From Pustulibacterium marinum (GTDB lineage: Bacteria; Bacteroidota; Bacteroidia; Flavobacteriales; Flavobacteriaceae): a DNA stretch of 64,000 nt. Position 1 is the stretch's first letter, and the number at the start of each line of letters is the position of its first letter. Below the pieces are notes generated by a model. That model searched no databases. It saw only the letters and a program-made list of their open reading frames with translations, and had not been told where the DNA came from. The position numbers and the translations under genes are program-made. Positions 37,079 through 47,400 of the stretch are shown piece by piece. The stretch lies in assembly GCF_900116665.1 (NCBI RefSeq), contig NZ_FPBK01000017.1, forward strand, positions 1-64,000, in the 5' to 3' direction.

Positions 37079-38281
37079 ATGACTGTTTTAAGCGGTAAAA
37101 AAATACTTTTGGGAGTAACCGGTGGTATTGCTGCTTATAAAACTACTTTTTTAGTAAGACAATTTATAAAAGCGGGCGCGCAAGTTCAAGTGGTAATGAC
37201 AAACAATGCCAAAGAATTTGTGACGCCCTTAGTGCTTTCTACACTTTCTAAAAATCCGGTTTTATCTAGCTTTACCAAAGATGAAGCATCTGGTGAATGG
37301 ACCAATCATGTAGATGTTGGTTTGTGGGCAGATATTATGGTGATAGCTCCAGCAACAGCCAATACGTTAGCCAAAATGGTAAGTGGCGAAAGTGATAACT
37401 TTTTAATGGCTGTGTATCGTTCTGCAAAATGTCCTGTTTATTTTGCTCCGGCAATGGATTTGGATATGTATAAACATCCAAGTACACAGGAGAATTTTAA
37501 AAAATTAGTAGCTTTTGGTAATATCATGATTCCGGCAGAATCGGGAGAATTGGCCAGTGGATTAGTAGGAGAAGGTAGAATGGCCGAGCCAGAAAATATT
37601 GTTGAGTTTATTGAAAATGATATAGCGGCCAAATTACCTTTAAAAGGCAAAAAAGTGCTTATTACTGCAGGACCTACTTATGAAGCAATAGATCCTGTTC
37701 GTTTTATAGGAAATCATTCTTCGGGTAGAATGGGATATGCTATCGCAACAAGTGCATCCAAATTGGGTGCAGAAGTTATTCTAATTTCCGGTCCTACATT
37801 TTTACAATCACCGAACGGTGTGCATACGATTCGTGTAACTTCTGCAGAAGAAATGTACAAGAAAGTTCATGAGTATTTTAAAAATGTAGATATAGCTATT
37901 CTATCAGCCGCGGTAGCAGATTACAAGCCAAAAAATGTAGCTGATCAAAAAATAAAAAAGAAAGTATCCTCGTTATCTATAGAATTGGAGCCTACAAAAG
38001 ATATTTTAGCCTCTTTGGGAGCTGAAAAGAAACATCAATTTTTAGTAGGTTTTGCATTGGAAACTGAAAATGAGTTGGAAAATGCAAAAGGGAAGTTGAA
38101 AAGAAAGAATTTAGACGCCATTGTATTAAATTCTTTAAATGATGAAGGTGCAGGTTTTGGAACTTCCACAAATAAGGTTACATTTATTGATAGTAATAGT
38201 GTAACTCCTTTTTCTTTAAAAAGTAAAGAAGAGGTTTCAGTAGATATTTTAAACGAAATTATAGCAAGATTACATGCGTAG
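37079..38281 (+). CDS. coaBC: Bifunctional phosphopantothenoylcysteine decarboxylase/synthetase
   Basis: This 400-residue protein has an N-terminal flavin decarboxylase CoaC (GVTGGIAAYKT, active-site His in WTNHVDV, PAMDLDMYKHP) and a C-terminal CoaB synthetase (ITAGPTYEAIDPVRFIGNHS, KPTKDIL-like EPTKDILASLG). It makes phosphopantetheine on the way to coenzyme A; coaE lies 11 kb downstream. The 3' end overlaps the DUF4835 gene by 8 nt. Confidence 0.96.
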   Translation: MTVLSGKKILLGVTGGIAAYKTTFLVRQFIKAGAQVQVVMTNNAKEFVTPLVLSTLSKNPVLSSFTKDEASGEWTNHVDVGLWADIMVIAPATANTLAKMVSGESDNFLMAVYRSAKCPVYFAPAMDLDMYKHPSTQENFKKLVAFGNIMIPAESGELASGLVGEGRMAEPENIVEFIENDIAAKLPLKGKKVLITAGPTYEAIDPVRFIGNHSSGRMGYAIATSASKLGAEVILISGPTFLQSPNGVHTIRVTSAEEMYKKVHEYFKNVDIAILSAAVADYKPKNVADQKIKKKVSSLSIELEPTKDILASLGAEKKHQFLVGFALETENELENAKGKLKRKNLDAIVLNSLNDEGAGFGTSTNKVTFIDSNSVTPFSLKSKEEVSVDILNEIIARLHA

Positions 38282-39161
38282 TGTTATTACCTTTTTGTGT
38301 TGTTTGATGGTTGTTTTTGCCAACGCGCAAGAGCTTAAATGTACAGTTACTGTAAACTCTCAAAAGATTGGACAATCAAATCAACAGATTTTCCAAACTT
38401 TACAGCAGTCTGCAACAGATTTTATGAACAGTACAAAATGGACCAATAAAAGCTTTAAAAAAGAAGAACGTATTGCTTGTAATATGCTGATTACTGTGAA
38501 TTCTTATGAAGGTGAAAATTTTGGAGCCACCATTCAAGTTCAGTCTTCACGTCCAATTTATAATTCCACTTATGAATCTCCGGTTCTAAATATCAACGAT
38601 CAAAATTTTTCATTTACCTATCAAGAATTTCAACCAATGTATTTTAATGAGACAAGGTTTGATTCAAATCTTACATCGGTACTTGCATTTTATGCTTATA
38701 TCATTTTAGGTGTAGATGCAGATTCTTTTAAAATGAGAAGTGGAACACCGTATTATAACAAAGCAAAACAAGTTTTAAGTATTGCTCAAAGTAGTAATTA
38801 TGCGGGCTGGAATCAAAATGATGGAGATCGTACAAGATGGGTTCTAATGGATAATCTTCTTTCTAATACTTTTAGAGAGTATAGAACTGTTATGTACAAT
38901 TACCACAGAAAAGCCATGGACTATTTATCTGACGATGCAGAAACGGCAAAGAAAACCATAGCTTCTAGTTTACGTTTGTTTAAAAGTATGAACGCTCGAA
39001 GACCAAATTCCTATTTGTTACAGTCGTTTTTTGATGCCAAAGCAAATGAAATTTTAGATATTTATTCCGGCGGTCCTCAAGTAAGTATTGTTCAATTGGT
39101 AGACACACTTAATAAAATAGCTCCCAACTATTCAAGTTCTTGGAAAAAAATTGAATATTAG
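38274..39161 (+). CDS. DUF4835 family exported protein
   Basis: This 295-residue protein has a signal peptide (cleavage after about 18, FANAQ). It matches DUF4835, a Bacteroidota family usually encoded between coaBC and recN: ELKCTVTVNSQKI at the mature N-terminus, FAYIILG-like FYAYIILGVDADSF in the middle and NARRPNSYLLQSFFDAKANE late. Function unknown; the position suggests an envelope role, which is inference. It overlaps coaBC by 8 nt, so coupling is likely. Confidence 0.9.
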   Translation: MRSVITFLCCLMVVFANAQELKCTVTVNSQKIGQSNQQIFQTLQQSATDFMNSTKWTNKSFKKEERIACNMLITVNSYEGENFGATIQVQSSRPIYNSTYESPVLNINDQNFSFTYQEFQPMYFNETRFDSNLTSVLAFYAYIILGVDADSFKMRSGTPYYNKAKQVLSIAQSSNYAGWNQNDGDRTRWVLMDNLLSNTFREYRTVMYNYHRKAMDYLSDDAETAKKTIASSLRLFKSMNARRPNSYLLQSFFDAKANEILDIYSGGPQVSIVQLVDTLNKIAPNYSSSWKKIEY

Positions 39162-39188
39162 AGGTTTTATACTCTCTAAAATATCTTC

Positions 39189-39196
39189 TATATTTG
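39189..39196 (+). promoter_or_regulatory. -7 element (TATATTTG) of recN
   Basis: An exact TAnnTTTG match ends 19 nt before the TTG start of recN, so recN can be transcribed apart from the bamD-DUF4835 unit. No strong -33 box. Confidence 0.55.
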
Positions 39197-39215
39197 AGGC
39201 TTAAAATTCTAGTAT

Positions 39216-40868
39216 TTGTTAGCTTCACTTTTTATAAAAAATTATGCACTAATAGATGAACTAAAGGTTCGGTTCTCAAATGGTTATACTATCATTACAG
39301 GAGAAACCGGTGCCGGTAAATCTATTCTTTTAGGTGGTTTATCTTTGGTTTTAGGTAAGCGAGCCGATCTTTCCTTGTTAAAAAATAAAGAAGAGAAATG
39401 TGTTATAGAATCTGAGTTTGGTATTGCTGCTTATAATTTGAAAGAATTCTTTGAAGAAGAAGATTTAGATTATGAGGATCAAACTTTTATTCGACGTGAA
39501 ATTCTGCCTAGTGGAAAGTCAAGAGCTTTCATTAATGACACGCCTGTAACGCTAGATGTTTTGAATAGGTTGGGAGGAAGATTGATAGATATTCATTCGC
39601 AACATCAAACGCTAGAACTTACAGAAGAGGAGTTTCAATATCACGTGATTGATGCAGTTGCAGGCAATTTTTCGCTAATCAAGGAATATCAGACGGTATT
39701 ATCTTCTTATACTGCTGAAAAAAAAGCACTGAATAAACTTCTTAAGGATCAAGAAGAAGCTTCAAAAGAGTACGAATACAATTCCTTTTTAGTAAAGGAA
39801 TTGGAAGCTTTAAAGTTAGATACGCTTGATAAGGAAGATTTAGAAAGTTCTTATGAGCAATTATCAAATGTAGAAGAAATCAAGGAAAAGCTATCACATG
39901 CTTTGCAATTGATAAATACTGATGAAGTAGGGGTTCAAACTTCGGTAACCGAGTTGAAGAATATCTTTGCTAAAATGCAAGGTTATGGCGCCGCTTATCA
40001 AAGTTTACATGAGCGTATTCAGTCTGTATTAATAGAAATTGATGATATTAATACTGAAGTTTTAGGCTTAGAAGAAGGATTGGAAACAGACCCTTCCGAA
40101 TTAGATCGTTTGCAAGAAACACTTCAAAAAATTTATGCTTTAGAGAAAAAGCACATGGTTTCTGGCATTGCTGAACTTTTAGAGATTCAACATAAATTAC
40201 AAGAAAAAGTCAGTATTACAGAAAATGCAGATGAAGCTATTTTAGAAAAGCAAAAAGCTATTGAAAAAATAGCGGTTGGTCTTAATAAATTGGCAACTCA
40301 AATTCATAAGCAACGTGCTAAAGTAATTCCATCTTTGAAGAAAGATTTGGAGAAAATTATTTCTGAATTAGGAATGCCAAATGCACGTTTTCAGATATCC
40401 GTAACTCATGAAGATAAGTTTTTACCAAACGGAAAAGACGTACTTACTTTTGAATTTTCAGCAAATAAAGGAACCGATTTTGGGCTCTTGAAAAAAGTAG
40501 CTTCCGGCGGTGAATTGTCAAGAATAATGCTAGCTATAAAATCTATTTTATCAAATTATATGAAACTTCCAACTATCATGTTTGATGAAATTGATACAGG
40601 AGTTTCTGGAGAAATAGCTATAAAAATGGCAGATATTATGAAGGACATGAGCAAATACATGCAAGTTTTTTGTATTACTCATTTACCTCAGGTTGCTGCC
40701 AAAGGAGATCAACATTTAAAAGTTTATAAAGAAAGTACACTACTAGGTACCAGTAGTAACTTGAAACAATTGAATCCGCAAGAGCGTGTTACTGAAATTG
40801 CACAAATGCTTGGAGGAGAAAACGTGAGTTCTTCTGCATTATCGCATGCGAAAGAGCTTTTGAGTTAA
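39216..40868 (+). CDS. recN: DNA repair protein RecN
   Basis: This 550-residue SMC-like ATPase begins with a TTG codon (MLASLFIKNYALIDEL); no ATG fits the conserved N-terminus. It has Walker A GETGAGKSI, a central coiled coil (about 155-350), the signature ASGGELSRIMLAI and Walker B IMFDEIDTGVSG. RecN holds DNA ends together in double-strand break repair. A fresh -7 element lies just upstream. fabI follows after 54 nt. Confidence 0.95.
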   Translation: MLASLFIKNYALIDELKVRFSNGYTIITGETGAGKSILLGGLSLVLGKRADLSLLKNKEEKCVIESEFGIAAYNLKEFFEEEDLDYEDQTFIRREILPSGKSRAFINDTPVTLDVLNRLGGRLIDIHSQHQTLELTEEEFQYHVIDAVAGNFSLIKEYQTVLSSYTAEKKALNKLLKDQEEASKEYEYNSFLVKELEALKLDTLDKEDLESSYEQLSNVEEIKEKLSHALQLINTDEVGVQTSVTELKNIFAKMQGYGAAYQSLHERIQSVLIEIDDINTEVLGLEEGLETDPSELDRLQETLQKIYALEKKHMVSGIAELLEIQHKLQEKVSITENADEAILEKQKAIEKIAVGLNKLATQIHKQRAKVIPSLKKDLEKIISELGMPNARFQISVTHEDKFLPNGKDVLTFEFSANKGTDFGLLKKVASGGELSRIMLAIKSILSNYMKLPTIMFDEIDTGVSGEIAIKMADIMKDMSKYMQVFCITHLPQVAAKGDQHLKVYKESTLLGTSSNLKQLNPQERVTEIAQMLGGENVSSSALSHAKELLS

Positions 40869-40922
40869 AAAATTAAAGTATCTTTGAACTTAATATTACA
40901 ACTTTAGATTAAATTTTGACAC

Positions 40923-41735
40923 ATGTATAACTTATTAAAAGGAAAAAGAGGAATTATATTTGGTGCGCTAGATGAGAATTCTATTGCATGGAAAACTGCC
41001 GAAAGAGTACACGCAGAAGGTGGTACTTTTGTATTAACAAATGCTCCTATTGCAATGAGAATGGGACAAATTAAAGAGTTGGCAGATAAAACTGGTTCTG
41101 AAATTATTCCTGCAGATGCTACCAATTTAGAAGATTTAGAAAATCTTGTAGCAAAATCTATGGAAATTTTAGGAGGTAAAATAGACTTTGTTTTACATTC
41201 TATTGGTATGTCTGTTAATGTTAGAAAAGGACGTCATTATACCGATCAGAATTACGACTTTACATCAAAAGGTTGGGATGTTTCTGCAGTATCTTTTCAC
41301 AAGGTAATGCAAACATTATATAAGCAAGACGCTATGAGCGAGTGGGGTAGTATTGTAGCTTTAACTTATATGGCTGCGCAAAGAACTTTCCCAGATTACA
41401 ATGATATGGCAGACAACAAAGCATATTTGGAGTCTATTGCACGTAGTTTTGGTTATTTCTTTGGAAAAGAGAAAAAAGTAAGAGTAAATACCATTTCTCA
41501 ATCACCAACACCAACAACAGCTGGTCAAGGAGTAAAAGGTTTCGGAGGATTTATTGCATATGCAGATAAAATGTCTCCATTAGGAAATGCTACAGCGCAA
41601 GATTGTGCAGACTATACGGTAAGTTTGTTTTCAGACCTTACCAAAAAGGTAACTATGCAAAACTTATTTCACGATGGAGGTTTCTCAAATACAGGAGTAA
41701 GCCAAGAAGTGATTGAAGAGTTTAGCGGAGAATAA
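40923..41735 (+). CDS. fabI: Enoyl-[acyl-carrier-protein] reductase FabI
   Basis: This 270-residue short-chain dehydrogenase catalyses the last step of each fatty-acid elongation cycle. It has the FabI cofactor pattern (GIIFGALDENSIAW) and the catalytic Y159-x6-K166 pair in DYNDMADNKAYLES, then ISQSPTPTTAG in the substrate loop. Full length. A strong terminator follows at 41760. Confidence 0.95.
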   Translation: MYNLLKGKRGIIFGALDENSIAWKTAERVHAEGGTFVLTNAPIAMRMGQIKELADKTGSEIIPADATNLEDLENLVAKSMEILGGKIDFVLHSIGMSVNVRKGRHYTDQNYDFTSKGWDVSAVSFHKVMQTLYKQDAMSEWGSIVALTYMAAQRTFPDYNDMADNKAYLESIARSFGYFFGKEKKVRVNTISQSPTPTTAGQGVKGFGGFIAYADKMSPLGNATAQDCADYTVSLFSDLTKKVTMQNLFHDGGFSNTGVSQEVIEEFSGE

Positions 41736-41759
41736 GCTACTTCAAATGATATTTATAGA

Positions 41760-41790
41760 AAGCCTATACATTTTGTATAGGCTTTTTTTA
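41760..41790 (+). terminator. Intrinsic terminator after fabI
   Basis: An 11-bp stem AAGCCTATACA/TGTATAGGCTT with a TTT loop is followed by a run of T. Confidence 0.92.
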
Positions 41791-41823
41791 TTGGAAGTTT
41801 ATATAGAAATTATGTACGAATAG

Positions 41824-41854
41824 TTCGTAGGGTTTCGTAAACTAATTATTTTTG
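41824..41854 (+). promoter_or_regulatory. Promoter of the first T9SS cargo gene (TTCG, 19-nt spacer, TATTTTTG)
   Basis: The -7 element at 41847-41854 is exact; the -33 box TTCG at 41824-41827 differs from TTTG at one base. The ATG follows 26 nt after the -7 box. Confidence 0.6.
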
Positions 41855-41880
41855 CAAAAATCAATTATAAATACAGTTTA

Positions 41881-44337
41881 ATGAAAAAAATTACTTTATT
41901 CACTTTTCTTTTATTGATGTCATTCCCTTTATTTTCACAGGAAAATAGTTGTGAGGAAACATTTTCACAAAGTGGATACGATACATCAAACGTTACACTA
42001 ACCGTTGATCTTTCAACCATTGATTGTTATGATCCTGCTTCAACGCCAACGTTTACGTTATCAGATTTTAGTGCAACTTTAGAAACATACTGTGGAAGTT
42101 ATTACAATTTTGATGTAGTTCTAGATGGAGTTACCGAGCTTTCATCGGTATGTTATAATGATGTTGATGGCCTTGATGTGACTAATGTAAACGAAGTTCA
42201 AATTATAGCAAACGATACCAATGGGAGTTCGCAGTATTTGATGCTTTCAGTGGATGTTGAAGTTACGTATACTCCAACCGTAGCTCCAAATTGTGATGCA
42301 CTTTTGAGTAGTACTCAAGTAGATGTTAATGATGTGTTCTCATGGTCTGCGGCAAGTAATTATCCTAATTCTTATAATTTAACTATTGGTTCCGCATCGG
42401 GTGAAGATGATATTTTAGAAGAAACCAATGTAGGGAATACTACATTTTATGATATAGCTTCATTAGGTTTAAATGCTAATACTACATATTATGTAACTAT
42501 TCAACCGGAAAATATTGTGGGATCACCAACGTGTAGTGAGCAAAGTTTTACCACCTATCCACAACCGGAAAATGATGAATGTTCAGCAGCTACTACGCTT
42601 ACGGTAAATAGTGATTTATCTTGCTCTAGTTTTACTTCGGGAACACTTTCCGGAGCTACAAATTCTGGAATTACAGATTCATTTTGTTATGGAACCATGA
42701 ATAATGATGTATGGTATACTTTTACAGCAACTGATGAGAATATACTTATTTCAATAACAAATATTGAAGGTTCTACAAGTACAATAGCCATGTCTATTTA
42801 TGATGTTACAAGTAGTACTTGCGGTAGTTTAGACGATCCTTTTCTATGCCAATCAAACACAGCAGTTTTAGAAAACCTAACCATAGGAAATGTTTATTTA
42901 ATTCAAGCTTATACACAAGATGCGAGTATTCAGAATGTAACATTTGATATTTGTGCGGGTGTTATAGCATATCCCGAGAACGATACTTGTAATATGGCCG
43001 AGAGTATTGCACTCACCAACTATGATAGTGATTGTGATGTAATTGCTTTTGATACTACCTATGCAACTGACAGTGGTGCTATTGGAAGTTGTGAGAGTTA
43101 TGACTCTAATGAGTCTGATCTTTTCTATGAATTTACTACAGGATCTATAGGAGGATTTTCTATTGAGGTATTAGAAGGATTGCCGTCTCGTTTAGATATA
43201 GCAGTATACGATGCTTGTGGCGGTAATGAAGTTTATTGCGAATCAACATTAGAATCGGGTGAAACTTGGATAACAGGATTGAATCCTGAATCAACTTACA
43301 TATTGCAAATATGGACAGAATCTTACAATGATGGAGCATTTGAAATATGTTTAAAAGAGTTACCAGCATGTTTGGCACCACAAGATGTTCAAGCTGTTGC
43401 GATTACCGAAACCACAGCAGATATTATTTGGACAGAAGTAGGAACATCTACTTCCTGGGAAATAGAATATGGTGTTACAGGTTTTACACCTACTGGAGAA
43501 GCAGACGCTATTACAACATTATATCCTTATACAATTGAAGGTTTAACAGCTGGTGTTACGTATGATGTTTATGTACGATCAGATTGTGGAGCTTCTTCTT
43601 CTGGTGCTACATTTAATGTTATGAATGATTACAGTGGTTGGACAGGTCCTATTACTTTTACAACTACAGTAACAGCGCCCGTAAACGACGATTGCTCTAA
43701 TGCGATAGCTATTGGAACGCTTCCATTTTCTGAAACAATTGATGCAACTGGAGCTACCAACAATACCGGGTTTATTCCAGAATGTGATGGTATGAATGAT
43801 GGAGTTTGGTATACGTTTGAAACTGCTGAGAATAGTGGGTCGGTGACCATAAGTATAACAGATGTGGTAGATTGGGATGCGAAAATTGCATTATATTCAG
43901 GTAGTTGTGGAAACTTTATTTGTGAAGGAAGTTCTGATAGTGGTTATTATGGTGGAGATGAATCTATGACAGTTGAGGTAGAATCCAATACGGTTTATTG
44001 CTTAAATATAGGATACTACAGTGGTGCAGAAGATGAAAGTGAGGGAGCTTTTTCGTTAGCTATTTCAAGTGAAGATATAAGTTTGTCAAATGATAATTTT
44101 GAAGCTGAAAACGAAATATCTTTTTATCCAAATCCAGTTTCTGATAAATTAACAATTTCGGCATTCCATGGTGTTAATAAAATTGAGTTTTTTGATTTAT
44201 TAGGAAAGAAAGTTCTAGAAACAAATACTTTTCAAAAAGAAAATGTAATAGATGTTTCAAATTTAAAGCAAGGAACGTATTTTATAAAAGTAATATCAAA
44301 TTCGTCTCAAAATATATTCAAAATTATAAAAGATTAA
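41881..44337 (+). CDS. Secreted protein with fibronectin type III-like domain and T9SS type A sorting domain
   Basis: This 818-residue protein has a signal peptide (cleavage near 20, PLFSQ). The middle holds beta-rich Cys-containing units, including PPC-like modules (NDVWYTF near 277 and NDGVWYTFET near 640) and one FN3-like domain with ITETTADIIWTEVG (about 500-580). The last 75 residues are a type A sorting domain: FYPNPVSDKLTI, a FFDLLGKKVLE strand and LKQGTYFIKV. Such proteins cross the outer membrane through the type IX system and are anchored to or released from the surface. The ligand or activity is unknown; no enzyme motif is visible. Confidence 0.88.
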   Translation: MKKITLFTFLLLMSFPLFSQENSCEETFSQSGYDTSNVTLTVDLSTIDCYDPASTPTFTLSDFSATLETYCGSYYNFDVVLDGVTELSSVCYNDVDGLDVTNVNEVQIIANDTNGSSQYLMLSVDVEVTYTPTVAPNCDALLSSTQVDVNDVFSWSAASNYPNSYNLTIGSASGEDDILEETNVGNTTFYDIASLGLNANTTYYVTIQPENIVGSPTCSEQSFTTYPQPENDECSAATTLTVNSDLSCSSFTSGTLSGATNSGITDSFCYGTMNNDVWYTFTATDENILISITNIEGSTSTIAMSIYDVTSSTCGSLDDPFLCQSNTAVLENLTIGNVYLIQAYTQDASIQNVTFDICAGVIAYPENDTCNMAESIALTNYDSDCDVIAFDTTYATDSGAIGSCESYDSNESDLFYEFTTGSIGGFSIEVLEGLPSRLDIAVYDACGGNEVYCESTLESGETWITGLNPESTYILQIWTESYNDGAFEICLKELPACLAPQDVQAVAITETTADIIWTEVGTSTSWEIEYGVTGFTPTGEADAITTLYPYTIEGLTAGVTYDVYVRSDCGASSSGATFNVMNDYSGWTGPITFTTTVTAPVNDDCSNAIAIGTLPFSETIDATGATNNTGFIPECDGMNDGVWYTFETAENSGSVTISITDVVDWDAKIALYSGSCGNFICEGSSDSGYYGGDESMTVEVESNTVYCLNIGYYSGAEDESEGAFSLAISSEDISLSNDNFEAENEISFYPNPVSDKLTISAFHGVNKIEFFDLLGKKVLETNTFQKENVIDVSNLKQGTYFIKVISNSSQNIFKIIKD

Positions 44338-44360
44338 TTGTCAGAGTAATATAAATTAGT

Positions 44361-44392
44361 AAAGCCTTTCATACAGAAAGGCTTTATTTTTT
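44361..44392 (+). terminator. Intrinsic terminator after the first T9SS cargo gene
   Basis: A 10-bp stem AAAGCCTTTC (44361-44370) / GAAAGGCTTT (44376-44385) is followed by T residues. Confidence 0.88.
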
Positions 44393-44481
44393 TATGTTAA
44401 AAAGTCGATTATAATATGTGATTTGTTATATAACCAGTAATTTTACGCTTTAATTTCAAAAATTTAACAAATTAATAGCGT

Positions 44482-47400
44482 ATGAAAAAAATTACCTTAT
44501 TTTCATTTTTATTCTTTGCGTTTGGCTTTTTCATTGGAAATGCTCAAGTGCAGGTAGGATTTGATGAAGAAACAGCTACCACTGTACCTATCCGAAGTTG
44601 TTATGGATACAGCTATACACAACAGATTTATTATCAATCAGAATTGAACTCTTCTGGAACAATCACAGCGATCTCTTTTTATGTAGATGAATTAGCTTCA
44701 GTAAATGATGCGAGTTCAGATTGGACAATTTACATGGGGCACACTTCTAAAACTGAATTTACTAATGATACAGATTGGGAGGATATCGGTAACCTTTTAC
44801 AAGTATATTCAGGTACAGTAACTTATCCAGAAGCTGGAAATTGGATGACAATAACATTTGACACTCCTTTTAGTTATGATAATGAAGAAAATCTATTGCT
44901 TGCGGTTGATGAAAACCAAGATGGATTTGATTGTACAAATTATTGGGGATCTAGTGCTACAAATGATGACAGATCAATTGTTTATAGTAGCGATTCTACA
45001 AATCCAGATCCTATATCTCCTCCAACGGCAAGTTCTACTTATAGTTATATAGCAAACGCTATTTTTACAGGAATTACTCAAAGTTGTTTAGTTCCAACTG
45101 ATTTAGAGGCTTCTAATATAGCTACTACATATGCAGATATTTCTTGGACAGAGAATAATACTGCAGAGAATTGGACAGTTGAGTATGGAGAATATGGTTT
45201 TGAACTAGGTACCGGCACTACATTTGATATCAATCAAACTACTGCTACTCTAGAAGGTTTAGAAGCGGGTACGACCTATGAAGTATATGTTATGGCTGAC
45301 TGTGGAGACTCCCAAAGCAGTTATTCACAAAGTTTGGTATTTAGTACAGATTGTGTTGCTATAACTTCTTTTCCTTGGACAGAAGATTTTGAAAGCGCAA
45401 GTACGCCAGAATTACCTGTATGTTGGACATATTTAAATAATAATGACGATTCAGACTACTTTGAAACATATAGTGGTTATGGTGTAGATGATTCTCAATC
45501 AGTTGGTTTGTATACAGATTTTAATTATGGTGCAAATGATGATTATTTAATCTTACCGCAGATTACCTTAACAGGAAACGAAAGACTAAAGTTCAATGTT
45601 AGAGCAAGATCTTCAAATGAACCGAATGATTATGAAGTAGTTTTATCTACTACAGGAACAGATGCTGAAGATTTCACCACTGTTTTACAGCCATTGACTA
45701 CGGTATCCACAACAACTCAAACACAAATAAATCCTATTTACTTAGATGATTATTCAGGAGACGTATACATTGCAATTCATGTACCAGTAGATGGTTTAGA
45801 TGGATATTATATTTATTTTGATGATTTTATAATCGAAGAAATTCCAAGTTGTTTAGAGCCTCAAGATTTAGCAGTTTCAAATATTACCAACTATACGGCA
45901 GATTTATCTTGGACAGAAAATGGAGATGCTTCCACTTGGAATATTGAGTATGGAGAAACCGGTTTTGAAAATGGAACAGGAACAGAAGTTACCGTTACAG
46001 AAAATCCATATACCCTTACAGGTCTTACTCCAAACACAGTTTATGAATATTATGTACAAGCCTCTTGTGGAGACGGAGATGAGAGTACTTGGATAGGTCC
46101 ATTTGAGTTTGCTACTACATGTCTAGCAGTTACTTCTTTTCCTTGGACAGAAGATTTCGAAGGAGCGGTAACGCCAGAGCTTCCTAGTTGTTGGTCTTTC
46201 ATTAACAATAATGATGATGCGGATTACTTCAAGACTTACGATGAATATGGTGTTGAGGAGTCAACAGCAGTTGGTTTGTACACAGATTACAATTCTGGAG
46301 AAAACGATGACTATTTAGTATTACCACAATTCACTCTAACAGGAAACGAAAGATTAAAGTTTAATGTTAGAGCAAGGTCTTCATATGAACCAAATGATTA
46401 TGAAGTAGTTTTATCTACTACAGGTACAAATGCTGAAGATTTTACTACCGTTTTACAGCCATTGACTACGGTATCTACAACAACTCAAACAGAGATAAAT
46501 CCAATTTATTTAGATGACTACTCAGGAGACGTTTACATTGCAATTCACGTACCTGCCGATGGTTTAGATGGGTATTATATATATTTTGATGATTTTATTG
46601 TTGAAGAAATTCCAAGTTGTCCTACACCTTCAGGGTTAGTTATTTCAAACATAACTGCTAGTTCTGCAGATATCTCTTGGGAAGAAAACGGAGATGCAAC
46701 TGAATGGACAATTGAATACGGAGAAGCTGGTTTCACCTTAGGTGAAGGAACTAGTATTACAGTAACTTCAATGCCATACACTTTATCAGATCTATCAAGT
46801 ACTACAGAGTATGAAGTGTACATCTCTTCTAATTGTAGTTATGATGAAGTGAGCGAATGGTCAACTTTAGCTTATTTTGAAACACCTTGTACAGCTTTAG
46901 ATTTACCATATACAAATGATTTTTCAGACTTCCCTGGATCATGTTGGTCAGAAGGAAACAATAGTTCTATTACAGAAGGTCCAAATGGTGAAAATGGAGC
47001 TTGGCTTTCCGATGATTATTTGAATGATTCTGATAGCGGTATCGATGCTGCAAGAGTAAATCTTTGGAATACAGGAGATAGTGATTGGTTAGTTACTCCA
47101 GAATTTATGATCCCAACTGATGTAGATTATGGTGTTGCTTACCAAGTTGGTGTTACCACTTATTCTGGTTCAGATGCCATTTCTATGGGATCAGATGATG
47201 AAGTTCAATTTTTAATTTCTTCGGATGGAGGAATAACTTGGACAAGTCTAGAAACTTACAATGTAGATAATACGCCTTCTAATGAAGGAGAAGAAAGATT
47301 ATATGATCTTTCTACATATGCAGGAGAAACTGTTAAGTTTGCATATTGGGCTACAGAAGGAACTGTAGATGATGATGAGGATTATAATTTTTATGTAACT

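Noticed and set aside
38274-38281. Frameshift between coaBC and the DUF4835 gene
   Set aside because: Both genes are complete; the 8-nt overlap is ordinary coupling with a clear signal peptide at the second start.
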